From Parasediminibacterium sp046546515 (GTDB lineage Bacteria; Bacteroidota; Bacteroidia; Chitinophagales; Chitinophagaceae): a stretch of 64,000 nucleotides of DNA. This document shows positions 27,244 through 36,804 of the stretch, piece by piece. Both the position numbers and the translations under genes were made by a program. Under the pieces are notes generated by a model. That model had not been told where the DNA came from. It saw only the letters and a list, made by a program, of their open reading frames with translations, and ran no database searches. Each line of letters opens with the position of its first letter. Position 1 is the stretch's first letter. Location of the stretch: the NCBI RefSeq assembly GCF_046546515.1, contig NZ_JBKHKJ010000019.1:1-64000 (forward strand), read 5' to 3'.

Positions 27244-29229
27244 TTATTTCTTATACACCCTTGCCGCCCAGCCGCCGCCATTAGATAAATGCACTTTTAC
27301 TTTATCGCCTGCGGCAACCTTTAGTATGTATTTTTTATAATCTGTTGCATCCCTGTCGGCATTGATGCCGTCTTTAAATATTTCTGCCTCGTAGTTGCCT
27401 GCTCCAAGGAAAGAAAAATCTATTTCAATATCCCGCTCTTGCCAATTGCCCATGGCACCTACAAACCATGTATCACCTTTACGCCTTGCGATGGCTATAT
27501 ATTCGCCCACATTGCCGCCTAACGCTACTGTCGCATCAAAAACAGTAGGCACTTTGGCTATAAAATTGGTGCATTCCTGTTCTTTTTTATATACCGTGGG
27601 GTTGTCTGCCAGCATTTGAAGCGGCGCTTCAAACACTACATACATGGCAAGTTGGTGGCAGCGTGTACCTTGCGCCATGGGCATAGCTCCATCAGGGCGA
27701 AAGGCAGATTTGGTGGCATTGCGCATAGCACCGGGTGTATAATCCATCGGGCCAGCCATCATACGGATATAGGGGAGTGTAACATCGTATAAAGGCACAT
27801 TGTCATTTGGTGTCCACTTTTCGTTTTCCATGCCTTTTACCCCCTCAAAATTCAGCACATTGGGATATGTCTTTTGCAAGCCCGTTGGTTTGTACATGCC
27901 ATGGTAATCAACTACCAACTTATAATCAGCCGCTTTTTGGGCAATAGTATACAGGGAGGAAACCATTTTCTGGTCATCCCTATCCATAAAGTCAATCTTA
28001 AAACCCTTAATGCCCATGGCCGAATATTTAACCAAAGCCGCATCCAACTTGCTATTCAACCCATACCATGTTGCCCATAGTATAATGCCCACGTTCTTTT
28101 TCTTGCCGTAATCAATCAGTTCCTGCAAGGCAATGACGGGTTTTATTTGGAGGATGTCTCCTTTTTCGCTCCAGCCTTCGTCCAACACAATATATTCCAA
28201 CTTATTAGCTGCCGCGAAATCAATATAGTATTTATAAGTAGGTGTGTTGATGCCTGCACGGAAATCTACATGGGTAATGTTCCAGTCGTTCCACCAATCC
28301 CAGGCTACTTTGCCGGGTTTAATCCAAGATACATCAGCAATCCTTGAGGGAGCAGATAGTTTTTGCACCATGTCGTTATTGGCGAGTTCCTTGTCCGTTT
28401 CACTGATAACGATTGCCCGCCATGGGAAATTGCGTGTGCCGCTTACCTTAGCAATAAAGGCTGCCCTTTTCCTTACCATATAATTCATCATTTCAAAACC
28501 GCCCAATTGTTCTTCAAGAGCATATTTTGCATATACCCCATTAAAACCTTTTTTAGATTCATTTTGGGTAATGAACATGCCTGGGTAATCTTCCAAATCG
28601 GCTTCCAGTATCACTGCCTTTTTATTGTTTCCATAATTGATTAAGGAAGGCAGGAAAGCAAGCGAATCCTTTACAAACTGGGAAATATGAATATCGTCGT
28701 ACATCGCTTCAAAAGCCATAGAGAAAGGGTCATGGTCACGTAAATCCCGCACATACGGAATTAATACCTTATAGTCTTTGTCCAAGTTAAAATTGGCTTC
28801 TTCATTTTTAACGATGAAACTGTCTTTCTTACTGGTAAAAAAGCGGTATGCCACGCCATCATCATAAGCCCTAAAAACAAGTCCGTACCCACCTTTGCAT
28901 GTTAACATCAATTGATTGGCATTGTTTTTTACCGAATCTTTTTTATAATTGATGGCTTTGAAGGTTTCATTGATTGTAGTGGTTTTAGCAGATATTATTA
29001 CTGCATTGTCGCCCAACACCTCACCCCCTTCTAATTGAAGGGCAATGGTTGAAGGGGCAATAATGGTATCTAATTGGTGGTTTATGCCCCAGCTTGTTTT
29101 TTTGCCTACGGCAATATTTAATACCACTTTGCCATTTGGTGATTTGACCACAAAAGTTTTGGGTGGTTTTTGGGCTATTGTGTTGGTTGTAATACCAAAT
29201 AAGAGCATCACTATTATATTCTTTCTCAT
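27244..29229 (-). CDS. Exported GH97 alpha-galactosidase-type hydrolase
   Basis: 661 residues from the ATG of MRKNIIVMLLFG; an upstream in-frame TTG at 29244 would overlap the preceding gene and is less likely. It has the GH97 arrangement: N-terminal beta-super-sandwich (about 25-275), TIM barrel (275-545), C-terminal beta domain. Conserved WDWWNDWN, YIVLDEGWSEKGD and FKIDFMDRDDQ are present. The Asp of KIDF fits the retaining branch of GH97 (nucleophile Asp, as in the Bacteroides alpha-galactosidase), not the inverting SusB branch, so alpha-galactosidase is favoured. The gene starts 4 bp after the upstream GH2 stop: tight coupling. Confidence 0.9.
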   Translation of the reverse strand: MRKNIIVMLLFGITTNTIAQKPPKTFVVKSPNGKVVLNIAVGKKTSWGINHQLDTIIAPSTIALQLEGGEVLGDNAVIISAKTTTINETFKAINYKKDSVKNNANQLMLTCKGGYGLVFRAYDDGVAYRFFTSKKDSFIVKNEEANFNLDKDYKVLIPYVRDLRDHDPFSMAFEAMYDDIHISQFVKDSLAFLPSLINYGNNKKAVILEADLEDYPGMFITQNESKKGFNGVYAKYALEEQLGGFEMMNYMVRKRAAFIAKVSGTRNFPWRAIVISETDKELANNDMVQKLSAPSRIADVSWIKPGKVAWDWWNDWNITHVDFRAGINTPTYKYYIDFAAANKLEYIVLDEGWSEKGDILQIKPVIALQELIDYGKKKNVGIILWATWYGLNSKLDAALVKYSAMGIKGFKIDFMDRDDQKMVSSLYTIAQKAADYKLVVDYHGMYKPTGLQKTYPNVLNFEGVKGMENEKWTPNDNVPLYDVTLPYIRMMAGPMDYTPGAMRNATKSAFRPDGAMPMAQGTRCHQLAMYVVFEAPLQMLADNPTVYKKEQECTNFIAKVPTVFDATVALGGNVGEYIAIARRKGDTWFVGAMGNWQERDIEIDFSFLGAGNYEAEIFKDGINADRDATDYKKYILKVAAGDKVKVHLSNGGGWAARVYKK

Positions 29230-29233
29230 ATAC

Positions 29234-32143
29234 TTATTCCGCAATGGCGGGTCTTTTTACGGATGGTTGTGCAGTAATTTTTATGCTTGCTTGCTTTAGC
29301 CCATTGGCATTAGCCGTTAAGACAATAACCCCAGCTTCTCCAGTAGATTGTACAATTACCTGTGCCAACCCATTGAATAAATTCCTTTTGTATTGGGCGG
29401 CAGGATATATGATTTGGAAAACCCCAGCATCCATGTTGGGTGTATGCCATTGGTTTTTCCTGATTAATGGTGATCCTACAATAGCTATTACATTCTTGCC
29501 GGGATGCAACTTGCTTTTGTCGATGGCGAATAATTTTTTGCCTACGGCAAACTGGTTGCTACCATTTTCTTGTTTGATGTTGGCAGCAAGTAACTTCCCA
29601 TTTATATAAATAGACTGTTCCGTGCCGATACATTTATACAATAGGGTAACAGTGGCATCGGCCATGCTATCCGGCATGGTAAATATGCCACGGTAAACCA
29701 GTGCAGTATTGGTTTTGGCAAAAGCCTCATCACGTATGTCTTTAAAGGCATTGCCCCATTTATTATCATCATAACCAACAGCAGTTTCAGGGCGGTTAAC
29801 TAGGCCATCAACTATTTTTTCTTTCAGGTTTTCTATGGGTGCTACTTGAACAGTCTCCACATATTTCTCTACTTCTAAGGAGGTAGGATCGCTATTGCCA
29901 ACACCAATAATTTTGCCCGGCCCTTCTATAGAAAACGTGATATTATTTCCCGCAGTAGGTACATGCAAATTATTTTTATCCAATGCGTCAACAGTCAGTA
30001 CTGCAATATCTTCCTTATCTGCATTAATGGCCGTTTTATCTGCGGCAAGTTGAATGGAAACTGCATCCCCAGTGGTTTGTACTTTGTCTTCCAATATCTT
30101 TTTGCCACCTTTATAGCCAATGGCCAAGAGGGTTCCCTGTTGGTATTTCACCTTCCATTCCAAGTGCGAATTGAGGGGCATTGCTTTTTTGCCAAGGCTT
30201 TTTTTATTGAGGAACAATTCTACTTCATCGCAATTGCTGTAAGCCCACACGGCTATCTCCTGCCCTTCCTTGCCTGCCCAGTTCCAATGCGGCAGTATAT
30301 GCAAGGCAGGTTTATCGCCCCACCATGCTTTTAAGTAATAAGCATCGTCTTTCGGGAAACCGCAATAATCCAGCATCCCAAATAAGGAAACGTTGGAAGG
30401 CCAATCGAATGGCGAAGGCTCTCCACGGTAATCAAAGCCTGTCCAGATGAACATACCTGCCAGGTAGTCTCTTTGGGCATAATGTTTCCATCCCCGCTCT
30501 ATGCTATAGGAGTCTTTATTCTGAGCCGTATCATAAGCTGCCCTATAATGTTGTTTATTATCGTCCATATATTCCCCACGGGTTGCAACGGTGGCCCCTT
30601 CCTCTGTACCCCACAATGCCTGTTGAGGAAATAGCTGGTGTTGCTTATCGGTATTTTTATTCGCTATATAATTGATACCCAATAAATCCATAACTGTCGT
30701 AATGCCTTGGCTGCCTATACCGCCACTAAAGGCCGCAGTAGCAGGCCTTGTGCTATCAATTGTTTTTACATACGCTTGCATGGTTGAAGCTACCCTTGCA
30801 CCCATCGGGCTATTTTCAATTCCCCATTCCTCATTGCCAATACTCCAACTAATTACAGATGGATGGTTCCTATCGCGTAGTATCATGTTTTTTAGCTCGC
30901 CAAAATGATATTGCGTGATGCCCATCAATCGGTTTTCTACTATAACAACCATCCCCAGTTTATCGCAGGCTTCCAATAATGCCGGGGTTGGCGGATTGTG
31001 CGAGCAACGTAACGCATTGCTTCCGATAGCCTTTAAAGAAGCAATGCGGTAATACTGCAAAGCATCCGGCATAGCAGCACCCACGCCAGCATGATCTTGG
31101 TGGTTATTCGTACCTTTTATTTTCACATGCTTGCCATTGAGGAAAAAGCCATGGTCGGCATCAAATTTTATCGTGCGTATGCCAAAAGTGGTAGTGTAGG
31201 TATCCAATACCTTATCCCCATCTTTTATATTGGTTACCAGTTTGTGCAAATATGGGTTTTCAATATCCCAAAGCATGGGATTTTGCAATTGGCTAGTAGT
31301 TGAAAAATCTTTTTCTTCAAATGGTTTTAAAGACAACTGTTGCAATGAAGCAGTTGCCAAAGCCTTGCCTGCGGCATCAACAATGGTTTGTTGAATATTG
31401 AATATTTTTGCTGTTTTGTTATCGTTTCGCACCGTTACGTTTGCCGTAATTGCTGCCTCGCGCCCATTTACCTGTGCTGTTACAAATGTGCCATTGGCAG
31501 GGATATGCACTGGATTGGTTTTGTTTAACCACACATGGCGGTAAATACCTGCCCCTTCGTAAAACCACCCTTCTTCCAGGGTTACATCTGCCCGAACTGC
31601 CACTACATTGTCCCCACCATAATTCAGGTAGTCCGTTATATCATACTCAAAACTTGAATAGCCGCTTATCTCCGTGCCTAAATAATGCCCATTTACCCAA
31701 ACAATGCTATTCCTGAAAACCCCATCAAAAGCAATATGTACACGCCTGCCCAAATCGCTTGCCAGGATGGCAAAAGTTTTCCTATACCAGCCCACGCTTG
31801 CCTCTGGGAAGTTCCGCCCGATGGCTTTATAGCCGTGGCTGTTTGTGCCTTTGGGGCTAAAGCCCTGCTCCACCGCCCAGTCGTGCGGTAAATCCAGCTT
31901 GCGCCAAGCCCTGTCGTCAAAATCCTCGGCGGCAGCCCCATCCCCATAACCCGCTTTGGCCATGTAAGAAAAAACACTTGTGCCATTATTAAAATCTTTT
32001 TTGGTATCGTAGGCATGCCCCAATGCAAAACGCCAGCCAGCATCCATTAGGAGGTGTTCCCGTGCTTGTGTAGGTTGTTGGGCATGGGCAATTATTGTGC
32101 AAAACAACATTATTGCTAACAAGCTATTTTTTATCAATCTCAT
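29234..32143 (-). CDS. Exported GH2 beta-galactosidase with extended C-terminus
   Basis: 969 residues with a signal peptide (ending IIAHAQ). GH2 sugar-binding (about 40-215), Ig-like (215-325) and TIM-barrel (325-600) domains, then a DUF4982-like domain (near 610-690), an Ig-like/invasin-like domain (690-790) and a galactose-binding-like domain (about 790-930). The acid/base Glu is in WSIGNEEWG; the nucleophile is expected in LWGTEEGATVATRGEYMDD, which resembles the GSETGSTVSTRGEY motif of this GH2 subgroup. It is a different subgroup from the GH2 at 23397. It follows the GH42 gene after a 141-bp gap holding a palindromic repeat, so its transcript may be separate. Confidence 0.9.
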   Translation of the reverse strand: MRLIKNSLLAIMLFCTIIAHAQQPTQAREHLLMDAGWRFALGHAYDTKKDFNNGTSVFSYMAKAGYGDGAAAEDFDDRAWRKLDLPHDWAVEQGFSPKGTNSHGYKAIGRNFPEASVGWYRKTFAILASDLGRRVHIAFDGVFRNSIVWVNGHYLGTEISGYSSFEYDITDYLNYGGDNVVAVRADVTLEEGWFYEGAGIYRHVWLNKTNPVHIPANGTFVTAQVNGREAAITANVTVRNDNKTAKIFNIQQTIVDAAGKALATASLQQLSLKPFEEKDFSTTSQLQNPMLWDIENPYLHKLVTNIKDGDKVLDTYTTTFGIRTIKFDADHGFFLNGKHVKIKGTNNHQDHAGVGAAMPDALQYYRIASLKAIGSNALRCSHNPPTPALLEACDKLGMVVIVENRLMGITQYHFGELKNMILRDRNHPSVISWSIGNEEWGIENSPMGARVASTMQAYVKTIDSTRPATAAFSGGIGSQGITTVMDLLGINYIANKNTDKQHQLFPQQALWGTEEGATVATRGEYMDDNKQHYRAAYDTAQNKDSYSIERGWKHYAQRDYLAGMFIWTGFDYRGEPSPFDWPSNVSLFGMLDYCGFPKDDAYYLKAWWGDKPALHILPHWNWAGKEGQEIAVWAYSNCDEVELFLNKKSLGKKAMPLNSHLEWKVKYQQGTLLAIGYKGGKKILEDKVQTTGDAVSIQLAADKTAINADKEDIAVLTVDALDKNNLHVPTAGNNITFSIEGPGKIIGVGNSDPTSLEVEKYVETVQVAPIENLKEKIVDGLVNRPETAVGYDDNKWGNAFKDIRDEAFAKTNTALVYRGIFTMPDSMADATVTLLYKCIGTEQSIYINGKLLAANIKQENGSNQFAVGKKLFAIDKSKLHPGKNVIAIVGSPLIRKNQWHTPNMDAGVFQIIYPAAQYKRNLFNGLAQVIVQSTGEAGVIVLTANANGLKQASIKITAQPSVKRPAIAE

Positions 32144-32229
32144 AGTCTTTTATATTCTGATTTTTTGCAAGAAGGCGTTATTTTGTACGCTTAGATTCTC
32201 ATGCGTTATAATGACTGCCTATAGTTCAT

Positions 32230-32257
32230 GTAGAGACGTTGCATGCAACGTCTCTAC
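32230..32257. repeat. 28-bp perfect palindrome
   Basis: GTAGAGACGTTGCA followed directly by its exact reverse complement. A related imperfect copy is at 62671-62698. It lies between GH42 and GH2. The same vocabulary is common as a dispersed repeat in other bacteria (notably cyanobacteria), from memory. Confidence 0.85.
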
Positions 32258-32284
32258 AAATGGCAGTAGCCGCAAGGGCTGCCC

Positions 32285-34324
32285 CTACCTCACTTCTATA
32301 AACTCCGGTTCATACGGGGCTATGGTAAACTTATCAGTATAATCTTTATCGTGCAATATGCTTCTCAAGCTGCCTTTTACCTCTATTTCTTTTGTTTCAC
32401 CGCTTGTATTCATATACAAAAAGTGGTTGCCGTCTATCTGCCTTGCCAATACATTTTGCGGCACATCTGGGCCTTTTTTAATGGATAATGCTGTAATCAA
32501 TTCATCAATAATGGGGTTCATCACCTCCCCTTTTGCTGGCAAACCAATATAGATAGCACGCCCTTTGCCATAATTATTGGAGGTGATAATGGGATAATCC
32601 TTATCCAAGCTGGTAATGCTGCCTAATACCTGCGCACCCTTCGGTTCAATCACATCAAAACGGCTGGACTGGCTTTCTATCTTTTTGCCTTTATACTCCA
32701 AGCGTATTTTTTTGCCTTTCAAAGTATCTCTGCCCACTTCATTCAGGGCTTCTGGTTCTTCAAAACTGGCAATGCGGATGCCGAACACATCGCTTAGCCT
32801 GCCCGGGCGTGTGCTGGTAAACACTTGGCTATGCTCATCTACCACAGCGGAATTACTGGTCATAATTACGGTGCCTCCATTGTTGATGTATTCCCTTAGT
32901 TTACTGGCAGTGGCTTCGTCCATCACGGCTACGCCGGGAACAATCAATAATTTATAATTGCTTAGGGTATTACTCCGGCTTATTTCCACCACTTTGGTAT
33001 CCATGTTCCTGAAATAGAAGGAACTGAAACAATTTTGGAGTTGGTCGTCATGCAATTCCGGGAAAGACGAACTGGCTATCTGGCTTGAGAAGGAGAATGC
33101 AAGCCCTATTTCAGGGTTTGGCTTGTAGGGGAAAAACTTTTCTATCTTTTTAAATTCAGTTGCTATCTTTTTGTACTCATCATATTTTCGGTTGGGTATG
33201 CCGTCCCAGTCGGTCATGCCTTCGGTAAATTGCTCCTCGCCGCCGTACATTGTTTGCCATGTCCACCCACAAACCATTTGGTTACCATACATCAACGAGG
33301 CGTACGCCGACTTACGCATGGAACCCGGCGTAGCTGTAAACGTGGTAAATTCCGTGCACCAGAACGGTGTTGTATTTTCAAACTGTATCCGTTGTATGCC
33401 AAACAAGGCATGTAGCAATCCCCAACTCGTATTCAACGAATTGCCGGGATAAAAACCATTGCCACCCCTTGTAATTTTGCCTGTATAAGCCGTTTTTGAA
33501 TAATCAAAATATTTCATGCCGCTGTAGTACCACATATTGGTGGTGGTTAAGGCGTTGGGGGCATTGGCTTTTACTTTATCGCATAGTTTTACCAGCATTC
33601 CATTTACTTCATCAGACACAAACAACCTAAAATCCAGCACCCTTTCCGGTGCGCCTGTAATATTGCCAGAAACAGGGAAACCAACTTCGTCAAACTGATT
33701 AATCCGCCTACTCCAGCGTTGCGAAGCCCATGCTTTGTTTAAATTGTCAGTGGTCTTGTATTTTTTTTGCAGCCATGCAATAAACCTTTTCCTAGCCGTT
33801 TCTGAATAAGAAATCTGCCCGTCTCCCGGCTCATTGTCTATGCCAAAAGCCAATAAAGCAGGGTGCTTGCCAAAATGCTTGGTCAATGTATCTGCATAAC
33901 GCAAGGCATATTTCTGGTAATTGGCATCGCCAATATCTTCTGCATAGCGGTGGTTGGGGTAAATGAGGTTGCCACTTGGGTCAGTATTGCTTATGGATGG
34001 AAATTTGTGGTGCAGCCAGATTGGGGCAGGGCGGACGGCAATATCTAGTATTACTTTTATGCCTGCATCATCCATCATGTTCATCACCGTATCAAACCAT
34101 TTAAAATCGAATTTGCCTTCGAATGGCTCATAACTATCCCAAGCTAGATGCCCCATGCGCACTACTTTAAAGCCAGCATCTTTCATCAACCCAATGTCAT
34201 GCTTGTATTTAGCCACATCTTTTGCATCGTGGGGGTGGTAATTGGTACCTACATAGAGTTCCTGTGCTTTCACTGCAAAGCATAGTGAAAATAAAGAAAT
34301 AAGGAGAAGCAGTATTTTATTCAT
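32285..34324 (-). CDS. Exported GH42 beta-galactosidase
   Basis: 679 residues with a signal peptide (MNKILLLLISLFSLCFAVKA). GH42 layout: TIM barrel (about 22-385) starting YVGTNYHPHDAKDVAKYKHDIGLMKDAGF, a GATase-like trimerisation domain (about 400-600) and a small C-terminal beta domain. The acid/base Glu is in FGIDNEPGDG, the nucleophile Glu in PFWCTEFTTF. GH42 enzymes cut terminal beta-galactosides, often from galactan-derived oligomers. It lies between GH74 (194 bp upstream, with repeats) and GH2. Confidence 0.92.
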   Translation of the reverse strand: MNKILLLLISLFSLCFAVKAQELYVGTNYHPHDAKDVAKYKHDIGLMKDAGFKVVRMGHLAWDSYEPFEGKFDFKWFDTVMNMMDDAGIKVILDIAVRPAPIWLHHKFPSISNTDPSGNLIYPNHRYAEDIGDANYQKYALRYADTLTKHFGKHPALLAFGIDNEPGDGQISYSETARKRFIAWLQKKYKTTDNLNKAWASQRWSRRINQFDEVGFPVSGNITGAPERVLDFRLFVSDEVNGMLVKLCDKVKANAPNALTTTNMWYYSGMKYFDYSKTAYTGKITRGGNGFYPGNSLNTSWGLLHALFGIQRIQFENTTPFWCTEFTTFTATPGSMRKSAYASLMYGNQMVCGWTWQTMYGGEEQFTEGMTDWDGIPNRKYDEYKKIATEFKKIEKFFPYKPNPEIGLAFSFSSQIASSSFPELHDDQLQNCFSSFYFRNMDTKVVEISRSNTLSNYKLLIVPGVAVMDEATASKLREYINNGGTVIMTSNSAVVDEHSQVFTSTRPGRLSDVFGIRIASFEEPEALNEVGRDTLKGKKIRLEYKGKKIESQSSRFDVIEPKGAQVLGSITSLDKDYPIITSNNYGKGRAIYIGLPAKGEVMNPIIDELITALSIKKGPDVPQNVLARQIDGNHFLYMNTSGETKEIEVKGSLRSILHDKDYTDKFTIAPYEPEFIEVR

Positions 34325-34391
34325 TGTTATTTGTGATTAAATGATTGGCATGATACCCATAATAATGCAACGCAAAACCTAATCGGATGCC

Positions 34392-34440
34392 CACCACGAG
34401 TTTCACCCTTGGCTACTGTTGTTAACCCTTTCAAGGTTTT
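34392..34440. repeat. CCACGGGTTTCACCCGTGG-type palindrome plus tail
   Basis: A degenerate copy (CACCACGAGTTTCACCCTTG, then GCTA) of the cleaner palindrome at 59295-59318; both are followed by a similar TTTAACC-TTTCA-GGTTT tail, so the repeated unit is about 50 bp. Confidence 0.6.
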
Positions 34441-34518
34441 TAGCTAGATCCGCTATTTAAGTCTTTATTTTTTTTTGCTTCTGCTTTGTGCCGCTTCGTG
34501 CCTTAGTAGCAGCTTGCC

Positions 34519-36804
34519 TTATTTCACCATATCCGCATAAGAAATGCCCCTGCCCACGGTGCTCATATATACCCGGCCATAAATATTCATGTCGCCCATT
34601 ACAAATTGGCCATTGCCAGTGCCGCCGTATTGGTGGGCGTTATCGTTTACCCTTATCCATGTTTTGCCTTCATCGCTCGACATAAACACGCCTTCTACCC
34701 CATTCACCACCCCCCAGATAAATATGCTGGGGTAAGCACCGCCCGGCGCAGCCATGCCGATGCCCACAGATGAGCAACTACTAACACCCTTGATTGTTTT
34801 AAAACTGCTGCCCGAATTGGTGGAACGCATCAAGCCTTCGCCATTGGCAGCTACCCAAATATGGCCTTCTTTACCCGGCACCACCCTTATAATCCTAGAA
34901 GCACCGGGGCCAATATTGGTCGCTTCCTTAAACGTTAGGCCACCATCGTTGCTTGCAAAGAAATTTCCATCATCAGTGTTATATACATAAATTTTATTGT
35001 CGTTTACCAAATCTGCCACGGGGCGGGCATTGGGCATATCAAGCCCTACGCAGGGCATCCAATTTGCGCCTCTGTCAACTGTTCTGTAAGTGGTATTCAT
35101 CCAGTTTGGTGAATAAATAAAAGCTGTGCCACTGGCAGTTACCGTTACTTTTCCCTGATAGCCCGGCACGGAAGGGAACCAACCCCAAGATTTGCCTTGG
35201 TCGAGGGTGTACATCAAATTGCCACCAAGCCTTATCATTACATTTGGGTTAGTGCCTGCATAAGAAATGACATGCGTTGTACCCATGCGTGGGTTGTGTA
35301 TGGGTGCATATTTGGTTACATCGCTATGTATAAAACCATCGTAATCGCTGATAACAGATACCAACGGCCCACCGGGAATACTTACCAAATCGTTCGGCAC
35401 AGTTTCTTCTATACCCGTGGAACTAAATTTAAACAGTGGCACAGGTGCAGTAACATCACTGCAAGAAAAAATGCCTTGCCCAGAGGTTAACCATATTTTG
35501 TTGGTATTAAAGGGGTCAAACTCTACGCAGCCTACCCAGTGCATATTGGTGCCATTTACCCATGTAACGCCATTTTCATCAAAATCCATCCCTTTTGAAA
35601 TAGGGTCAGTCCAAGTAGCGCCTCCATCTTGTGTAAACAAAATCCTATCGCCAAAAACATCTTTGCCGTTGGCTGCTTTATATTGTTTGATATAGGTGTT
35701 AATGGTGGACACTACCAAGCGTTGCTCATTGGTTGGGTCTATACATATACCGCCGAATGGCTTGCTAAAATTGGGCGGCGTAATTTCTTTCAGTTCCATT
35801 GTGGCCGTGTTCAATTTCCATATACCGCCCTTGTTCATGGGTTCGTTTACTTCTTTGTACGGGCTAGGTCCTGCACCGTTTGCATACGTCAGGTACAGGC
35901 CGCCTTCGCTGGTTAATACCCCACGCTGCGGCATAAATTCCCCCGGGCTGCCAGCAACTGCCGAAAAGCTATTGCCGCCATCCTTGCTTACAAATAGGTT
36001 TTTGTCCCCGGCGCGGGATATGCCCACATAAATGGTTTGCGAAGCCGTGCCTTTTGTGCCGCTTTTTGGGTCGATGGTTACAAAACTTACCCCGTTTTTA
36101 TTGGGGGTAGTCGTAACATCCAAGCACTTTAATCTTTTCCATGTTACGCCCCTGTCGGTGCTTTTAAACAACCCGTTTTCCCTAGTACCGCAATAGAGTA
36201 TGTCTGAATTATTAGGATCTACCTGCAATTTCTCGCCGTTCTGCCGCCCCATGCCGTTGCCATGGGCTTTAAACAGGTTTGTTACAATGTTGATGGTGAA
36301 TGTTTTGCCATAATCGGAGGAAGAAAGGATGGCCGTTTTGCCCCCGTTGAAATAATTAGTACCCACCAGCATATACAGCCTGTTGGGTGCTTGCGGGTCT
36401 ATAGCCAATGATTCTACACCCAAGTAGCCCGTTTCTTTGTTAGATACCCAGTCCAGCAACTGGTTCCAGGAAGCGGTAGTGCTATCCCATTTGTAGGCAC
36501 CACCCACATCGGTACGGGCATACATCAAGTTGCGCTCTGTTTTATTGGTAATGATAGACGATACAAAACCGCCACCCCCCATGGCCACGCTGCCCCACTT
36601 GAATGTTTGCGCATTAGCCACAAACGCAAAAAGCAAAATGGCTACTAGCCATACCGTTTTAACAGGTGTAAGCCGTATTTGTATTTGTTGTTGTTTAATA
36701 CTTTGTACCCTAACAGGTATCAATGGCAACCGGGCATATCGGCTTGCGCTCAACAGGGATGTGGCATCCATAAATTTCCTAAGCAATCGTTCTATTTTCT
36801 GCAT
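34519..36804 (-). CDS. Exported GH74-type xyloglucanase-like protein
   Basis: 761 residues. A long N-terminal extension (about 48 basic/polar residues) precedes the export helix TVWLVAILLFAFVANAQ. The mature part is a tandem beta-propeller of Asp-box (BNR) repeats (SSDYGKTF, STDRGVTW, SKDGGNSF, TQDGGATW, TLDQGKSWGW, SNDGGLTF). GH74 catalytic carboxylates fit ARTDVGGAYKWD (base) and VISDYDGFIHSD (acid). GH74 enzymes cut xyloglucan backbones; the activity is inferred. First gene of the six-hydrolase run; the only endo-type enzyme in it, so it probably starts depolymerisation. Confidence 0.87.
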   Translation of the reverse strand: MQKIERLLRKFMDATSLLSASRYARLPLIPVRVQSIKQQQIQIRLTPVKTVWLVAILLFAFVANAQTFKWGSVAMGGGGFVSSIITNKTERNLMYARTDVGGAYKWDSTTASWNQLLDWVSNKETGYLGVESLAIDPQAPNRLYMLVGTNYFNGGKTAILSSSDYGKTFTINIVTNLFKAHGNGMGRQNGEKLQVDPNNSDILYCGTRENGLFKSTDRGVTWKRLKCLDVTTTPNKNGVSFVTIDPKSGTKGTASQTIYVGISRAGDKNLFVSKDGGNSFSAVAGSPGEFMPQRGVLTSEGGLYLTYANGAGPSPYKEVNEPMNKGGIWKLNTATMELKEITPPNFSKPFGGICIDPTNEQRLVVSTINTYIKQYKAANGKDVFGDRILFTQDGGATWTDPISKGMDFDENGVTWVNGTNMHWVGCVEFDPFNTNKIWLTSGQGIFSCSDVTAPVPLFKFSSTGIEETVPNDLVSIPGGPLVSVISDYDGFIHSDVTKYAPIHNPRMGTTHVISYAGTNPNVMIRLGGNLMYTLDQGKSWGWFPSVPGYQGKVTVTASGTAFIYSPNWMNTTYRTVDRGANWMPCVGLDMPNARPVADLVNDNKIYVYNTDDGNFFASNDGGLTFKEATNIGPGASRIIRVVPGKEGHIWVAANGEGLMRSTNSGSSFKTIKGVSSCSSVGIGMAAPGGAYPSIFIWGVVNGVEGVFMSSDEGKTWIRVNDNAHQYGGTGNGQFVMGDMNIYGRVYMSTVGRGISYADMVK

